Source: CAZTHL01 sp964613585 (lineage in GTDB: Bacteria; Pseudomonadota; Alphaproteobacteria; DSM-16000; Inquilinaceae). From it: a stretch of 52,490 nt of DNA. The stretch lies in the NCBI GenBank assembly GCA_964613585.1, contig CAZTHL010000019.1, forward strand, positions 1 to 52,490. The letters are read 5' to 3'. The notes beneath the pieces were generated by a model. The model searched no databases and was not told the origin of the DNA. It worked only from the letters and a program-made list of their open reading frames with translations. A program made the position numbers and the translations under genes. Below are positions 1 through 8,616 of the stretch, piece after piece (positions within the stretch are counted from its first letter, which is position 1; every line of letters starts with the position of its first letter).

Positions 1-369
1 GGCCGGCGGCGGCGGCAGCGCCTCGGCGAGGCGGCGGCGGAGCGGGCGGGCCGGCGCCGGCTCGGCCCCGACGGGCGGCGGCAGGAGCGATCCCGCGGCC
101 GGGTCGACGGGCCGCCAGAACAGTCGGAAGGCCTGGTCGAACAGCTCGTGGTGCTCGCGCCGGGTGACCAGGCTGGCGTGCAGGGCCCAGTAGAGCTGCT
201 CGCGCCGGCCAAGGTCGACCGCCTCGGCGGCGGCGAGCGCGACCAGCGACTGGCCCGGCCCGAGCGGCAGGCCGGCGGCGCGCAGCAGCCGGCAGAAGCC
301 GAGCACGTTCGAGGCGAGGCGGCCGGGCGCGGCCGTCGCGGCGGCGCGGTCGGGCGGGCGATCGGACAT
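1..369 (-). CDS. CoxE-like VWA-domain protein, N-terminal part (runs off the window start)
   Basis: The frame opens with ATG at 369 (MSDRPPDRAAATAA...) and stays open to the window edge, giving 123 residues. The segment VLGFCRLLRAAGLPLGPGQS followed by a region rich in LYWALHASLVTRREH matches the N-terminal region of CoxE-like proteins, which carry a von Willebrand factor A domain further on. Members of this family work with MoxR AAA+ ATPases in cofactor insertion or enzyme maturation. The MoxR gene lies just upstream on the same strand, separated by a DUF1579 gene, which supports the assignment. The VWA domain itself, with its metal-binding motif, would be outside the window and was not seen. 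Confidence 0.7.
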   Translation of the reverse strand, partial: MSDRPPDRAAATAAPGRLASNVLGFCRLLRAAGLPLGPGQSLVALAAAEAVDLGRREQLYWALHASLVTRREHHELFDQAFRLFWRPVDPAAGSLLPPPVGAEPAPARPLRRRLAEALPPPPA

Positions 370-441
370 GGCGCGCAGGCTAGCCGCCGGAGGGCCGCTC
401 GGCAAAGGCCGCGGCGGCCGGCGGCCTCAGGATTTTCCGCC

Positions 442-1059
442 TCAGGACTTCTCGTAGACGATCTCTATGGTCTTCACCAGGTCGCCGTCCAGGCCGGGGA
501 AGTAGAAGGCGTTGATTTGGCGCTCGGGGCCGTCGACCCAGCTTTCGATCCGCATCGGCCGCGCCTCGCCCTCGATCGGATCCGGCGTGGTGCCGTCGAA
601 CACCAGGGTCTCGCGGCCCTCGTCCCAGCGGCCGTAGAGCACCGACACGCCGGTGCTGGCGTTGTCGATCCAGGTGTGCCAGTAGCGGCCGGTCAGGTCG
701 TCGTAGCCGCTCAGCCCGAAGCCCTCGAAGTGCCCGTGGCGCGAGGTGATGCTGAGGCTCTCCTGCAGCACCATGCCGTCCATGATCAGGCGGTTGACGG
801 CGACGCCGGTACTCACGTCGGGCGGCGCCGACGGGTCCATCCAGTGGCGGATGGTGATCCGCCACCGGCCGACGCGATCGGCGAAGAAGGCGGTGGCCGG
901 GACCGTCGAGACCGCCGCCTGCCAGTTGGTCGAGGCGGCGCGGGTCGCCTCGATGGCGGCAACCGTGGTCAACTCCTGCGCCGGCGCGGCGGACGGGAGC
1001 GCCATCGCGACGAGGGCGGCGAGGCGCAGCCGTCGAGCGTGGCCGAGGACACGGCGCAT
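442..1059 (-). CDS. DUF1579-family exported protein
   Basis: This is a 205-residue protein. I place the start at ATG 1059 because it begins a clear signal peptide: basic MRRVLGHARRLR, a hydrophobic stretch, then cleavage near APAQ-E. An upstream in-frame start would add 27 residues ahead of the signal peptide. The mature part contains GRWRITIRHWMDPSAPP and later a G-rich beta pattern (YGRWDEGRETLVFDG) typical of DUF1579, a lipocalin-like fold of unknown function. It lies between a MoxR ATPase gene and the CoxE-like gene on the same strand (171 and 72 bp gaps). Its role is unknown; a periplasmic binding or folding function is only a guess. Confidence 0.75.
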   Translation of the reverse strand: MRRVLGHARRLRLAALVAMALPSAAPAQELTTVAAIEATRAASTNWQAAVSTVPATAFFADRVGRWRITIRHWMDPSAPPDVSTGVAVNRLIMDGMVLQESLSITSRHGHFEGFGLSGYDDLTGRYWHTWIDNASTGVSVLYGRWDEGRETLVFDGTTPDPIEGEARPMRIESWVDGPERQINAFYFPGLDGDLVKTIEIVYEKS

Positions 1060-1230
1060 GCGTCTCTCCTGGATCCGGATGGCACGAACGGTCTGGTCTT
1101 GTACCGCAAAACGAGCGGGCAAGACACGCCAGAGAGACACCCGCCGCCTGCAGGCGTCGGATTTCGCGATCGTCGCCGCCGGCCGGCCGTCGCGCGCGCC
1201 GCGGCCGGGACGGCCGTGGCCCCGGGCGCG

Positions 1231-2166
1231 TCAGCGGTCGGCCGGCCCCGCGGCCGGCGCCTCGGCCAGCAGGTCCGCCACCCGCGGGCCGCGCAGCTTC
1301 TCGATGTCGTCCTGGTGCTTGAGCAGGGCGCCGAGGGTGAGCCGGACCGTGTCGGCGTCGAGGTCGACCACGTCGAGCTGGGTCAGCGCCTGGGCCCAGT
1401 CGAGGGTCTCGGCGACGCCGGGCTGCTTGAACAGGTCCTCCCGGCGCAGCCGCTGGACGAAGGCGACCACCTGGGCCGACAGCCGGGCCGGCGCGTCCGG
1501 GGCCTTGAGCGCGACGATGCGGCGCTCGCGCTCGGCATCGGGGAAATCCACCCAGTGGTAGAAGCAGCGCCGCCTGAGCGCGTCGTGCACCTCGCGGGTC
1601 CGGTTCGAGGTGATCAGCACGATCGGCGGCGTGTCGGCGCGGATGGTGCCAAGCTCCGGGATGGTGATCTGGAAGTCCGACAGGATCTCCAGCAGGAACG
1701 CCTCGAACGGCTCGTCGGCGCGGTCGAGCTCGTCGAGCAGCAGCACCGGCGGCCCCGCGAGGTCGGCCTCGAGCGCCTGCAGGAGCGGCCGGCGGATCAG
1801 GAAGCGCTCGCCGAAGATGTCCTGCGCCAGGGTCTCCCGGTCGCGGTCGCCGGCCGCCTCGGACAGCCGGATCTCCAGCATCTGCCGCGGGTAGTTCCAC
1901 TCGTAGACGGCGGCGCCGACATCGAGCCCCTCATAGCATTGCAGCCGGATCAGGCGGCGGCCGAGGGTGGCGGCCAGCACCTTGGCGATCTCGGTCTTGC
2001 CGACCCCGGCCTCGCCTTCGAGGAAGAGCGGGCGGCCGAGCCTGAGGGCCAGGAACAGGGCGGTGGCCAGCGCGCGGTCGGCCAGATAGCCGCCGCGGTC
2101 GAGCAGATCGATCGTCTCGTCGACCGTCCGCGGCCCCTTGCGGCCGGCGTCTCGGCTGTCGTCCAT
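1231..2166 (-). CDS. MoxR-type AAA+ ATPase
   Basis: A 311-residue AAA+ ATPase of the MoxR family, which remodels or activates partner enzymes together with VWA-domain proteins. The Walker A motif is GEAGVGKT, Walker B is PVLLLDELDRAD, and the sensor region reads VLITSNRTREVHDALRRRC. The length fits the family. The ATG at 2166 follows a GGGGAG sequence on the coding strand; a GTG at 2199 would add 11 residues. Genes downstream on the same strand encode a DUF1579 protein and a CoxE-like VWA protein, the usual MoxR partner. The substrate enzyme cannot be told from the window. Confidence 0.9.
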   Translation of the reverse strand: MDDSRDAGRKGPRTVDETIDLLDRGGYLADRALATALFLALRLGRPLFLEGEAGVGKTEIAKVLAATLGRRLIRLQCYEGLDVGAAVYEWNYPRQMLEIRLSEAAGDRDRETLAQDIFGERFLIRRPLLQALEADLAGPPVLLLDELDRADEPFEAFLLEILSDFQITIPELGTIRADTPPIVLITSNRTREVHDALRRRCFYHWVDFPDAERERRIVALKAPDAPARLSAQVVAFVQRLRREDLFKQPGVAETLDWAQALTQLDVVDLDADTVRLTLGALLKHQDDIEKLRGPRVADLLAEAPAAGPADR

Positions 2167-2226
2167 GATGGTTCCGGCTCCCCGGCTGGTGGCGTCCACG
2201 GCGGCGCGTTCGGGCTTGGCCGCCGG

Positions 2227-3417
2227 TCAGGCGCCGGCGGCCTGGCGGCGCGGCATCGGCGCGTGGACCGGCTGCGGCTCGCGCACCCCCTCCAGGTGAT
2301 GCTCGCCGAGCGCGCGCAGCGCGACCGGGCAGGCCTCGGCAAAGGCGCCGCTGGTCAGCACCGGCTGGTCGATCGTCTTGGTCAGCCGCTCGAGCCGCGC
2401 CGCCAGGTTGACGGCGGGCCCGATCACGGTGAAGTCGAGGCGGTTGTCGGCGCCGATGTTGCCGTACATGACGTTGCCCAGATGCAGCGCGATGCCGGCG
2501 CGAATGGTGGCCTGGCCGGCCGCCGCGCGGCGCCGGTTGGCCCGCTCCAGCGCGTCGATCGATTCGAGCACGGCGATCAGCGAGCGGGCGCACGCCTCGC
2601 CGGCCTGCTCGGGCGCGGTGATGCGGAACACGGCGAGCAGGCCGTCGCCCAGATACTTCAGCACCTCGCCGCCGGCCTCGTGCACCGCGCCGACGATCAC
2701 CGCGAAATAGTCGTTGAGCAGCGACAGGACCTCGGGCCGCGGCAGATCCTCCGACAGCCGGGTGAAGTCGCGCATGTCGGAGAACAGGATCACCGCGCGG
2801 ATGCTGAGGCCGCTGCCGCGCACGACCTGGCCGCCGAGGATATGATCGCGCGCCACGTGCCCGACATAGGTGTCAAGCAGCTCGGCGGTGGTCTCCCGCT
2901 CCACGTAGATCTGCGCGACGGCGCCGATGACCGGGGCGAGCGCCGTCATCAGGGCGAGATGCTCCTCCGCGAAGCCGTCCGGGTCGCGGGTCATGATGCC
3001 GAGGCCGGCGGCCACCCGGCGGTTCATCGCCATCGGCAGCAGCAGGTAGTCGGTGCCGCCCTCCGCGCGCAGCTCCTCCAGGACCGGGAACTCGAGCTCG
3101 GCGCCGGGACCGGCGAGCCGCCGGCGTACCGGCTCCCCGGTCCGGTGCATCAGCGCCACCGGGCTGTGATGGTAGACCCGGCTGACGGCGACGCTGCGCT
3201 CGACGCGCCAGCGATCGGCCGTCGGCCGGTCCGTGCGCCACTGGATCAGCTCGCCGCTCAGCAGCGGGTGCAGCTGGGGCAGATGGAAGGTGATGCGCCA
3301 CAGCGGCACCCCCGCCGCGATCAGCCGCGGCGCCAGCTGCTCCATCAGCCCGGCCGCGCCCAACAGCTGGCGGCCGTCGCCCAGCAGCCAGTCGACCACC
3401 GCATCCTTCGAGGTCAT
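2227..3417 (-). CDS. Class III adenylate cyclase
   Basis: A 396-residue cytoplasmic protein. The C-terminal half (about residues 205-370) is a class III nucleotidyl cyclase domain: FSDMRDFT carries the first metal-binding Asp (about 214), KYLGDGLLAVF carries the second (about 258), and RLDFTVIGPAVNLAARLE carries the Asp-Thr pair that selects adenine plus the Asn-Arg pair. All catalytic positions look intact, so it should make cAMP. The N-terminal 180 residues (LPQLHPLLSG..., GFAEEHLALMTALAPVIGAV) resemble the GAF-like sensory region common in alphaproteobacterial cyclases. No membrane segments are seen. The ATG at 3417 was preferred over a start five codons upstream. It lies 51 bp after serB and 60 bp before moxR. 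Confidence 0.9.
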   Translation of the reverse strand: MTSKDAVVDWLLGDGRQLLGAAGLMEQLAPRLIAAGVPLWRITFHLPQLHPLLSGELIQWRTDRPTADRWRVERSVAVSRVYHHSPVALMHRTGEPVRRRLAGPGAELEFPVLEELRAEGGTDYLLLPMAMNRRVAAGLGIMTRDPDGFAEEHLALMTALAPVIGAVAQIYVERETTAELLDTYVGHVARDHILGGQVVRGSGLSIRAVILFSDMRDFTRLSEDLPRPEVLSLLNDYFAVIVGAVHEAGGEVLKYLGDGLLAVFRITAPEQAGEACARSLIAVLESIDALERANRRRAAAGQATIRAGIALHLGNVMYGNIGADNRLDFTVIGPAVNLAARLERLTKTIDQPVLTSGAFAEACPVALRALGEHHLEGVREPQPVHAPMPRRQAAGA

Positions 3418-3468
3418 GACGCCAGGATGCACGCGCGCCCGGCGACGGCAAGCCCCTGCGGGCCGTGG

Positions 3469-4371
3469 TCAGGTGGCGCCGACGATCTGCTCGGCACGGT
3501 AGCCCTGCAGGTAAAGCAGGCCGGTCAGGTCGGCGTGATCGAGCACCGCGGGCGCCCGGGCGCGCACCGCCGGCTTGGCGCGATAGGCCACGCCGAGGCC
3601 GGCGGCCAGCAGCATGTCCAGGTCGTTGGCGCCGTCGCCGACGGCCAGGGTCCGGTCGAGCGCGAGGCCGCGGGCGGCCGCATGCTCGCGCAGCGCCGCC
3701 AGCTTGCGCTCGCGCCCGACGATCGGCTCGCCGACCTCGCCGGTCAGCCGTCCGTCGCGGATCACGAGCCGGTTGGCCTCCACCCGGTCGAAGCCGGCCC
3801 GCTCGGCGACCGGGCCGGCCACCGCCGTGAAGCCGCCGGAGATCAGCACGGTCAAGGCGCCGGCCGCGCGCATCGTGGCGACCAGCGCGGCGGCGCCCGG
3901 GCTGAGACGGGTGGTCCCCAGCACCCGATCGATCAGCGCGGCCGGCTGGTCGCGCAGCAGGGCGACGCGCTCGCGCAGAGCGGCGGCGAAGTCGATCTCG
4001 CCGTTCATGGCGCGCCGGGTGATCGGCTCGACCCGGTCGGCCACGCCGGCGAGCCGGGCCAGCTCGTCGAGGGTCTCGCCGGTGACGATCGTGGAGTCCA
4101 TGTCGGCGATCAGCAGGTGCCGGCGCCGGGTCCGGGCCGGCTGGGCCACGACGTCGACCGGCCGCGCGCCGAGCGCCGGGCGCGCGAGACCCGCAGGATC
4201 AACGGATCCGGCCGCCTCGACCGGAAGCTCGCAGGCGATCCCCGGGGCCAGCCAGTCGGGCGGGCCGACCGCGGCGCCGGCCGCGTCCAGGGCGCCGGCC
4301 ACCGCGGCGACGGCGGCCTCGTCGAGGGCATCGCTGCCGGCCGCGGCGAGCAGGGAGAGGATCCGGTCCAT
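3469..4371 (-). CDS. serB: Phosphoserine phosphatase SerB
   Basis: A 300-residue HAD-superfamily enzyme that hydrolyses O-phosphoserine in the last step of serine synthesis. The catalytic DMDST motif (Asp90, Asp92) opens the HAD domain, LISGGFT gives motif II, and GDGANDLDML gives motif III. A 75-residue N-terminal region, ACT-like in other SerB proteins, precedes it. The start ATG at 4371 lies only 45 bp from the divergent miaA start, so the two promoters must share that short space. Adenylate cyclase follows on the same strand. Confidence 0.93.
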   Translation of the reverse strand: MDRILSLLAAAGSDALDEAAVAAVAGALDAAGAAVGPPDWLAPGIACELPVEAAGSVDPAGLARPALGARPVDVVAQPARTRRRHLLIADMDSTIVTGETLDELARLAGVADRVEPITRRAMNGEIDFAAALRERVALLRDQPAALIDRVLGTTRLSPGAAALVATMRAAGALTVLISGGFTAVAGPVAERAGFDRVEANRLVIRDGRLTGEVGEPIVGRERKLAALREHAAARGLALDRTLAVGDGANDLDMLLAAGLGVAYRAKPAVRARAPAVLDHADLTGLLYLQGYRAEQIVGAT

Positions 4372-4416
4372 GGGCGCTGTCTCCTGGCGTCGGCACCCCC
4401 ATATGGCCGGGGCGAG

Positions 4417-5385
4417 ATGCTCGTGTCCACGCACCCGCGCGATCTGGGCGGCGATCCGGTGATCGTGGTCGCCGGGCCGACCGCGAGCGGCAAGTCGGCG
4501 CTGGCGCTCGGCCTGGCCGAGGCGCTCGACGGCGAGGTCGTCAACGCCGACAGCCTGCAGCTGTACGGGGATCTGGCCGTGCTGACGGCGCGGCCCGGGG
4601 CCGCCGATCTGGCGCGGGCGCCGCACCGGCTGTACGGCATCCTGGACGGAGGCGACGCGTGCTCCGCCGGCCGCTGGCGCGGCATGGCGCTGGAGGCGAT
4701 CGCCGGCGCGCGCCGGACCGGCCGCCGACCGATCCTGGTCGGCGGCACCGGGCTGTATCTCAACGCCCTGATGGTCGGCCTGTCCCCGGTGCCGGCGGTC
4801 CCGGCCGAGGCGCGCGAGGCGGCCGCGCGACGGCACCGGCGGCTCGGCGGCGAGGCCTTCCATGCCGCGCTGGCGGCGCGCGATCCGGCCATGGCGGCCC
4901 GGCTTCACGTGGGCGACAGCCAGCGCCTGATTCGCGCATGGGAGGTGCTGGAGGCGACCGGGCGGTCGCTGGCCGACTGGCAGCGCCAGCCGCCGGTGCC
5001 GCCGCCGGCCGGTCTGCGCTTCGATCTGGTCCTGCTGATGCCTGCGCGGACGGCGCTGCACGCGGCCTGCGACCGTCGGTTCCTGGCAATGATCGAGGCC
5101 GGCGCGCTCGACGAGGCGGCGCGTCTCGGCGAGCGCCGGCTGGAGGCCTCGGCCCCGATCATGAAGGCCGTCGGCGTGGCCGAGCTGCTCGCCCATCTGC
5201 GGGGCGAGATGCCGCTGGACAGGGCGATCTCGCAGGCGCAAAAGGCGACGCGGGGCTACGCCAAGCGGCAAGGCACCTGGTTCCGCCACCAGCGGCCGCG
5301 ATCTGTCCGCATCAGACGGGAGCATGTCATCGAGGCGCAATATTCAGAACGTTTGCTTCAGGAAATCTTATCGATTGTTCGATAA
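4417..5385 (+). CDS. miaA: tRNA dimethylallyltransferase MiaA
   Basis: A 322-residue enzyme that adds the dimethylallyl group to A37 of tRNAs reading UNN codons. The P-loop GPTASGKS lies at residues 20-27, VNADSLQLY is the DSxQ(V/L)Y motif, and VGGTGLYLNALM is the typical GGTGLY block; the C-terminal KATRGYAKRQGTWFRHQ is diagnostic. I chose the ATG at 4417, the first Met before the P-loop. The open frame extends far upstream, but that part is antisense to serB and other genes. The stop codon sits inside a perfect inverted repeat at 5368-5385. Confidence 0.95.
   Translation: MLVSTHPRDLGGDPVIVVAGPTASGKSALALGLAEALDGEVVNADSLQLYGDLAVLTARPGAADLARAPHRLYGILDGGDACSAGRWRGMALEAIAGARRTGRRPILVGGTGLYLNALMVGLSPVPAVPAEAREAAARRHRRLGGEAFHAALAARDPAMAARLHVGDSQRLIRAWEVLEATGRSLADWQRQPPVPPPAGLRFDLVLLMPARTALHAACDRRFLAMIEAGALDEAARLGERRLEASAPIMKAVGVAELLAHLRGEMPLDRAISQAQKATRGYAKRQGTWFRHQRPRSVRIRREHVIEAQYSERLLQEILSIVR
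5368..5385. promoter_or_regulatory. AT-rich inverted repeat at the miaA stop, upstream of ilvB
   Basis: TTATCGA-TTGT-TCGATAA is a perfect repeat with 7-bp arms and a 4-base loop that contains the miaA stop codon. It is AT-rich in a very GC-rich genome and lies 130 bp before ilvB. No T-tract follows, so an operator or weak terminator for miaA are both possible. It is followed by a 15-codon frame (5385-5432, MPLTAAQQVISLPRP) and then by a TTGACG box at 5429-5434. Function is inferred only. Confidence 0.35.
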
Positions 5386-5515
5386 TGCCGTTGACCGCAG
5401 CGCAACAGGTGATTAGCCTGCCGCGCCCTTGACGCGGTACCGGTGACGATAAGATCCAGAGCCGGCAAAAGGTTATGAGGGCGCCAGCCGCCCGTTCCAA
5501 GCTAGGGGACCGATA

Positions 5516-7312
5516 ATGTCCACAGACCAGCCGACGACGCCGATGAACGGCGCCGAGATCGTGGTGCGCGCCTTGAAGGATCAGGGCGTCGACGTCGTGT
5601 TCGGCTATCCCGGCGGCGCGGTGCTGCCGATCTACGACGCCCTGTTCAAGCAGAACGCGATCCGCCACGTGCTGGTGCGGCACGAGCAGGGGGCGGTGCA
5701 CGCGGCGGAGGGCTATGCGCGCTCGACCGGCCGGGTCGGGGTCGTGCTCGTCACCTCGGGGCCGGGCGCGACCAACAGCGTCACCGGGCTGACCGATGCC
5801 ATGATGGACAGCATCCCGATCGTATGCCTGACCGGGCAGGTGCCGACGCACCTCATCGGAAACGATGCGTTCCAGGAATGCGACACGACCGGGATCACCC
5901 GGCCCTGCACCAAGCACAATTATCTCGTGAAGGACGGCGCCCGGCTGGCGCGCACCATCCACGAGGCGTTCTTCGTAGCGCGTAGCGGCCGGCCCGGACC
6001 GGTGGTGGTCGACCTGCCCAAGGACATCCAGCTGGCCCCGGCCCCCTACAGCGCCCCGGAGGACATCGCCCACAAGACCTACCGGCCGCGGGTGGTGCCG
6101 GACCCCGGCCCGGTGGCCAAGGCGGTCGAGGCGATGGCGCGCGCCAAGCGGCCGATCTTCTATACCGGCGGCGGCGTCATCAACGCCGGGCCGCAGGCCT
6201 GCGCGCGGCTGACCGAGCTGGTGCGCCTGACCGGCTATCCCTGCACCAACACCTTGATGGGCCTGGGCGCCTTCCCGGCGTCGGACCCGCAGTTCCTGGG
6301 CATGCTGGGCATGCACGGGACCTACGAGGCCAATCTGGCCATGTATAATTGCGACGTGATGATCGCGATCGGCTCGCGCTTCGACGACCGGGTGACCGGC
6401 AAGCTGTCGGAGTTCTCGCCGAACTCGCTCAAGATCCACGTCGATGTCGATCCGAGCTCGATCAACAAGAACGTGCGCGTCGACATCCCGATCATCGGCG
6501 ACGCCGGCAAGGTGGTCGAGGCCATGCTGGCGGAGTGGCATGCCAAGGCCTGTCAGCCGGATGCCCGGGCCCTCGGCGCCTGGTGGCAGCAGATCCAGCA
6601 GTGGCGGTCGCGTGACTGCCTGCGCTTCCACCAGGACATGGCGCCCGGGGCGATCATCAAGCCGCAATACGCCATCAAGCGCCTGGCCGAGCTGACCCGC
6701 GAGCGGGCGATGACCCGAGGCGACGTGTTCATCAGCACCGAGGTGGGCCAGCACCAGATGTGGGCGGCCCAGTACATTCCGTTCGACCAGCCGAACCGCT
6801 GGATGACCTCGGGCGGGCTCGGCACCATGGGCTACGGCTTCCCGTCGGCCATGGGCGTGCAGATGGCGCACCCGGACGCCCTGGTGATCGACGTGGCCGG
6901 CGAATCCTCGTTCATGATGAACCTGCAGGAGCTTTCCACCATCACGCAGTACCGGCTGCCCGTGAAGGTGTTCATCACCAACAACCACTGGATGGGCATG
7001 GTGCGGCAGTGGCAGGAGCTGCTGCACGGCGAGCGCTACGCCGAGAGCTACATGGACAGCCTGCCGGACTTCGTGAAGCTGGCCGAGGCGTTCGGTGCGG
7101 TCGGCCTGCGCGCGACCGAGGTGTCCGAGCTCGATGACGCCATCCGCGAGATGATCGAGACGCCGCGGCCGGTGATCCTCGACTGCCACGTCTGCCAGCA
7201 CGAGAACTGCTTTCCGATGATCCCGTCGGGCGCGGCCCATTACGACATGCTGCTCGGACCCGAGGACCGCGGCGAGCAGGAGATCTCACCGGAGGGCATG
7301 GTCCTGGTGTGA
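5516..7312 (+). CDS. ilvB: Acetolactate synthase, large (catalytic) subunit
   Basis: A 598-residue thiamine-diphosphate enzyme that condenses pyruvate into acetolactate (or with 2-oxobutyrate into acetohydroxybutyrate) for valine, leucine and isoleucine. VRHEQGAVHAAEGYAR carries the catalytic Glu57, and GRPGPVVVDLPKDIQ and WMTSGGLGTMGYGFPSA are family blocks. MGMVRQWQELLHG is the FAD/herbicide-site loop of biosynthetic rather than catabolic enzymes. In the metal-binding loop the usual GD reads AGESSF, with Glu463 in place of Asp; I believe this occurs in other alphaproteobacterial IlvB proteins, but I could not check. Start ATG follows GGGGA. The A of the ATG overlaps the TAA of a 13-codon upstream frame, which may couple translation. 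ilvN follows after 350 bp. Confidence 0.96.
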   Translation: MSTDQPTTPMNGAEIVVRALKDQGVDVVFGYPGGAVLPIYDALFKQNAIRHVLVRHEQGAVHAAEGYARSTGRVGVVLVTSGPGATNSVTGLTDAMMDSIPIVCLTGQVPTHLIGNDAFQECDTTGITRPCTKHNYLVKDGARLARTIHEAFFVARSGRPGPVVVDLPKDIQLAPAPYSAPEDIAHKTYRPRVVPDPGPVAKAVEAMARAKRPIFYTGGGVINAGPQACARLTELVRLTGYPCTNTLMGLGAFPASDPQFLGMLGMHGTYEANLAMYNCDVMIAIGSRFDDRVTGKLSEFSPNSLKIHVDVDPSSINKNVRVDIPIIGDAGKVVEAMLAEWHAKACQPDARALGAWWQQIQQWRSRDCLRFHQDMAPGAIIKPQYAIKRLAELTRERAMTRGDVFISTEVGQHQMWAAQYIPFDQPNRWMTSGGLGTMGYGFPSAMGVQMAHPDALVIDVAGESSFMMNLQELSTITQYRLPVKVFITNNHWMGMVRQWQELLHGERYAESYMDSLPDFVKLAEAFGAVGLRATEVSELDDAIREMIETPRPVILDCHVCQHENCFPMIPSGAAHYDMLLGPEDRGEQEISPEGMVLV

Positions 7313-7662
7313 CCCACTCACGGGCAGCGGTGAGCCGGGCGGCGCGGCAGGCAGCTGTCTCCCGGCCGGCTCCGGCGCGGACTCGTCATGTCGTCGAGCT
7401 TGCCTCACCTGGGGAGCGCCGCTCCGACGACGCTCGGTCCGCGCCGGACGCGCCGCCGCTTCCCGGGCATGACGCCGTTCGTCTGCTGCAGGCGCCCGAC
7501 CGGCAGCTCGGTGGGAACTGAGTGGATCTTCGGCCGGCCGCCGGACTAAGGTCGCCATGATCGCGTCTGCTGAGCGGCCATGCCGTGGGCGGCAGGCCGC
7601 AGAAACGGCTCGCGCTCAACAACATCAAGAACACGATCGGCCGAACGAGAAACAGCACCGCC
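7313..7662. other. 350-bp gap between ilvB and ilvN
   Basis: ilvB and ilvN are usually adjacent or overlapping, so the gap is long. Short frames exist on both strands, but none has a recognisable product or a good ribosome-binding site. An in-frame ATG for ilvN lies at 7585, so part of the gap could be an N-terminal extension. I see no clear terminator, leader peptide or riboswitch. Confidence 0.4.
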
Positions 7663-8196
7663 ATGCCGCCCGACCCGAGCCCCATCGAGAAGCACACCAT
7701 TGCCGTCCTGGTCGACAACGAGCCGGGCGTCCTGGCGCGTGTCATCGGCCTGTTCTCCGGCCGCGGCTACAACATCGAGAGCCTGACCGTCGCCGAGGTC
7801 GACCCGAACCACGCCCGATCGCGCATCACCCTCGTCACCTCCGGCACGCGCATGGTGATCGAGCAGATCAAGGCGCAGCTCGACCGGCTGGTGCCGGTGC
7901 ACAAGGTCTCGGACCTGACCGACGAGGGGCCGCATGTCGAGCGCGAGCTGGCGCTCATCAAGGTGACGACCACCGGCGCCAAGGAGAATCGCATCGAGTC
8001 GCTGCGTATCGCCGACATCTTCCGCGCCCGCGTCGTCGATTCCACCCTCGACAGCTTCGTCTTCGAGGTGACCGGCTCTCCGGACAAGCTGAACGCCTTT
8101 ATCCGGCTGATGACCCCGCTCGGCCTCGTCGACATCAGCCGCACGGGGGTCGTCGCCATCGCGCGCGGCGAGAGCGGCCTCCTGGGCGAGTCGTGA
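7663..8196 (+). CDS. ilvN: Acetolactate synthase, small (regulatory) subunit
   Basis: A 177-residue regulatory subunit that activates the IlvB catalytic subunit and confers valine feedback inhibition. The N-terminal ACT domain is clear: HTIAVLVDNEPGVLARVIGL followed by FSGRGYNIESLTV, the effector-binding region. The C-terminal half contains ERELALIKV and SLRIADIFRARVVDST, as in other IlvN/IlvH proteins. The chosen ATG gives a length just above the family norm (about 160-170); the ATG at 7585 would add 26 residues without family similarity. It lies in the same direction as ilvB and ends 114 bp before tRNA-Arg. Confidence 0.93.
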   Translation: MPPDPSPIEKHTIAVLVDNEPGVLARVIGLFSGRGYNIESLTVAEVDPNHARSRITLVTSGTRMVIEQIKAQLDRLVPVHKVSDLTDEGPHVERELALIKVTTTGAKENRIESLRIADIFRARVVDSTLDSFVFEVTGSPDKLNAFIRLMTPLGLVDISRTGVVAIARGESGLLGES

Positions 8197-8310
8197 GGCC
8201 GACCGCGAGGCATGTCGCTCGCCGCCCGGCCCTTGGCAGCCGTCTTGCCTTTGCCGTAAGCTTCACCCACGTAGCGGGAGGTCTTGCCCGAAGGCCAGCA
8301 GCCGGCCTGC

Positions 8311-8386
8311 GGACCCGTAGCTCAGCGGATAGAGCGCTACCCTCCGGAGGTAGAAGCCGCAGGTTCGAATCCTGCCGGGTCCGCCA
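8311..8386 (+). tRNA. tRNA-Arg (anticodon CCG)
   Basis: A complete 76-nt cloverleaf. The acceptor stem GGACCCG pairs with CGGGTCC, the D stem is GCTC/GAGC, and the anticodon stem CTACC/GGTAG encloses the loop CTCCGGA with anticodon CCG. The T stem GCAGG/CCTGC encloses TTCGAAT. The discriminator is G and the CCA end is encoded. It reads the CGG arginine codon, which should be common in this GC-rich genome. Confidence 0.97.
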
Positions 8387-8576
8387 CTTTTCGCTTGCGG
8401 GTAGCCGCCACACCAACCCTACCCGCTGGCTCCGCTCGCAGGCCGTGCCGTCAGCAAGCCGTATGCGGACGGGCGTGAGGGCGCAGGTGATCGCCGCCTC
8501 GATCACGCAACAGCGTCGGTGCCGAACGGGTCTAGGGCTCTGGCACAGCGCCCCGGCTTCACGTCTGCCGCCTCCA

Positions 8577-8616
8577 CTCCGGCGCGGAACTCAAGCGCTC
8601 CGGCGCGGAACTCAAG
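8577..8616. repeat. Two 19-bp direct repeats at the 3' end of the response regulator gene
   Basis: CTCCGGCGCGGAACTCAAG occurs at 8577-8595 and again at 8598-8616, with a 21-bp period. The second copy contains the stop codon of the minus-strand regulator gene (8612-8614). It looks like a small local duplication of the gene end. Confidence 0.75.

Noticed and set aside
148..4416. Very long plus-strand open frame running into miaA
   Set aside because: It is antisense to the CoxE-like, DUF1579, MoxR, cyclase and serB genes, which all have family matches. High GC keeps the opposite strand open. Only the miaA part is real.
5461..5473. Second -10 box and strong promoter before ilvB
   Set aside because: The TTGACG at 5429-5434 has only 13-15 bases to the nearest TA-rich hexamers, too short for a confident sigma-70 promoter.
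5327..7240. 637-residue minus-strand frame opposite ilvB
   Set aside because: Its sequence is His/Asp/Arg-rich without any family signal, and ilvB on the other strand is unmistakable.
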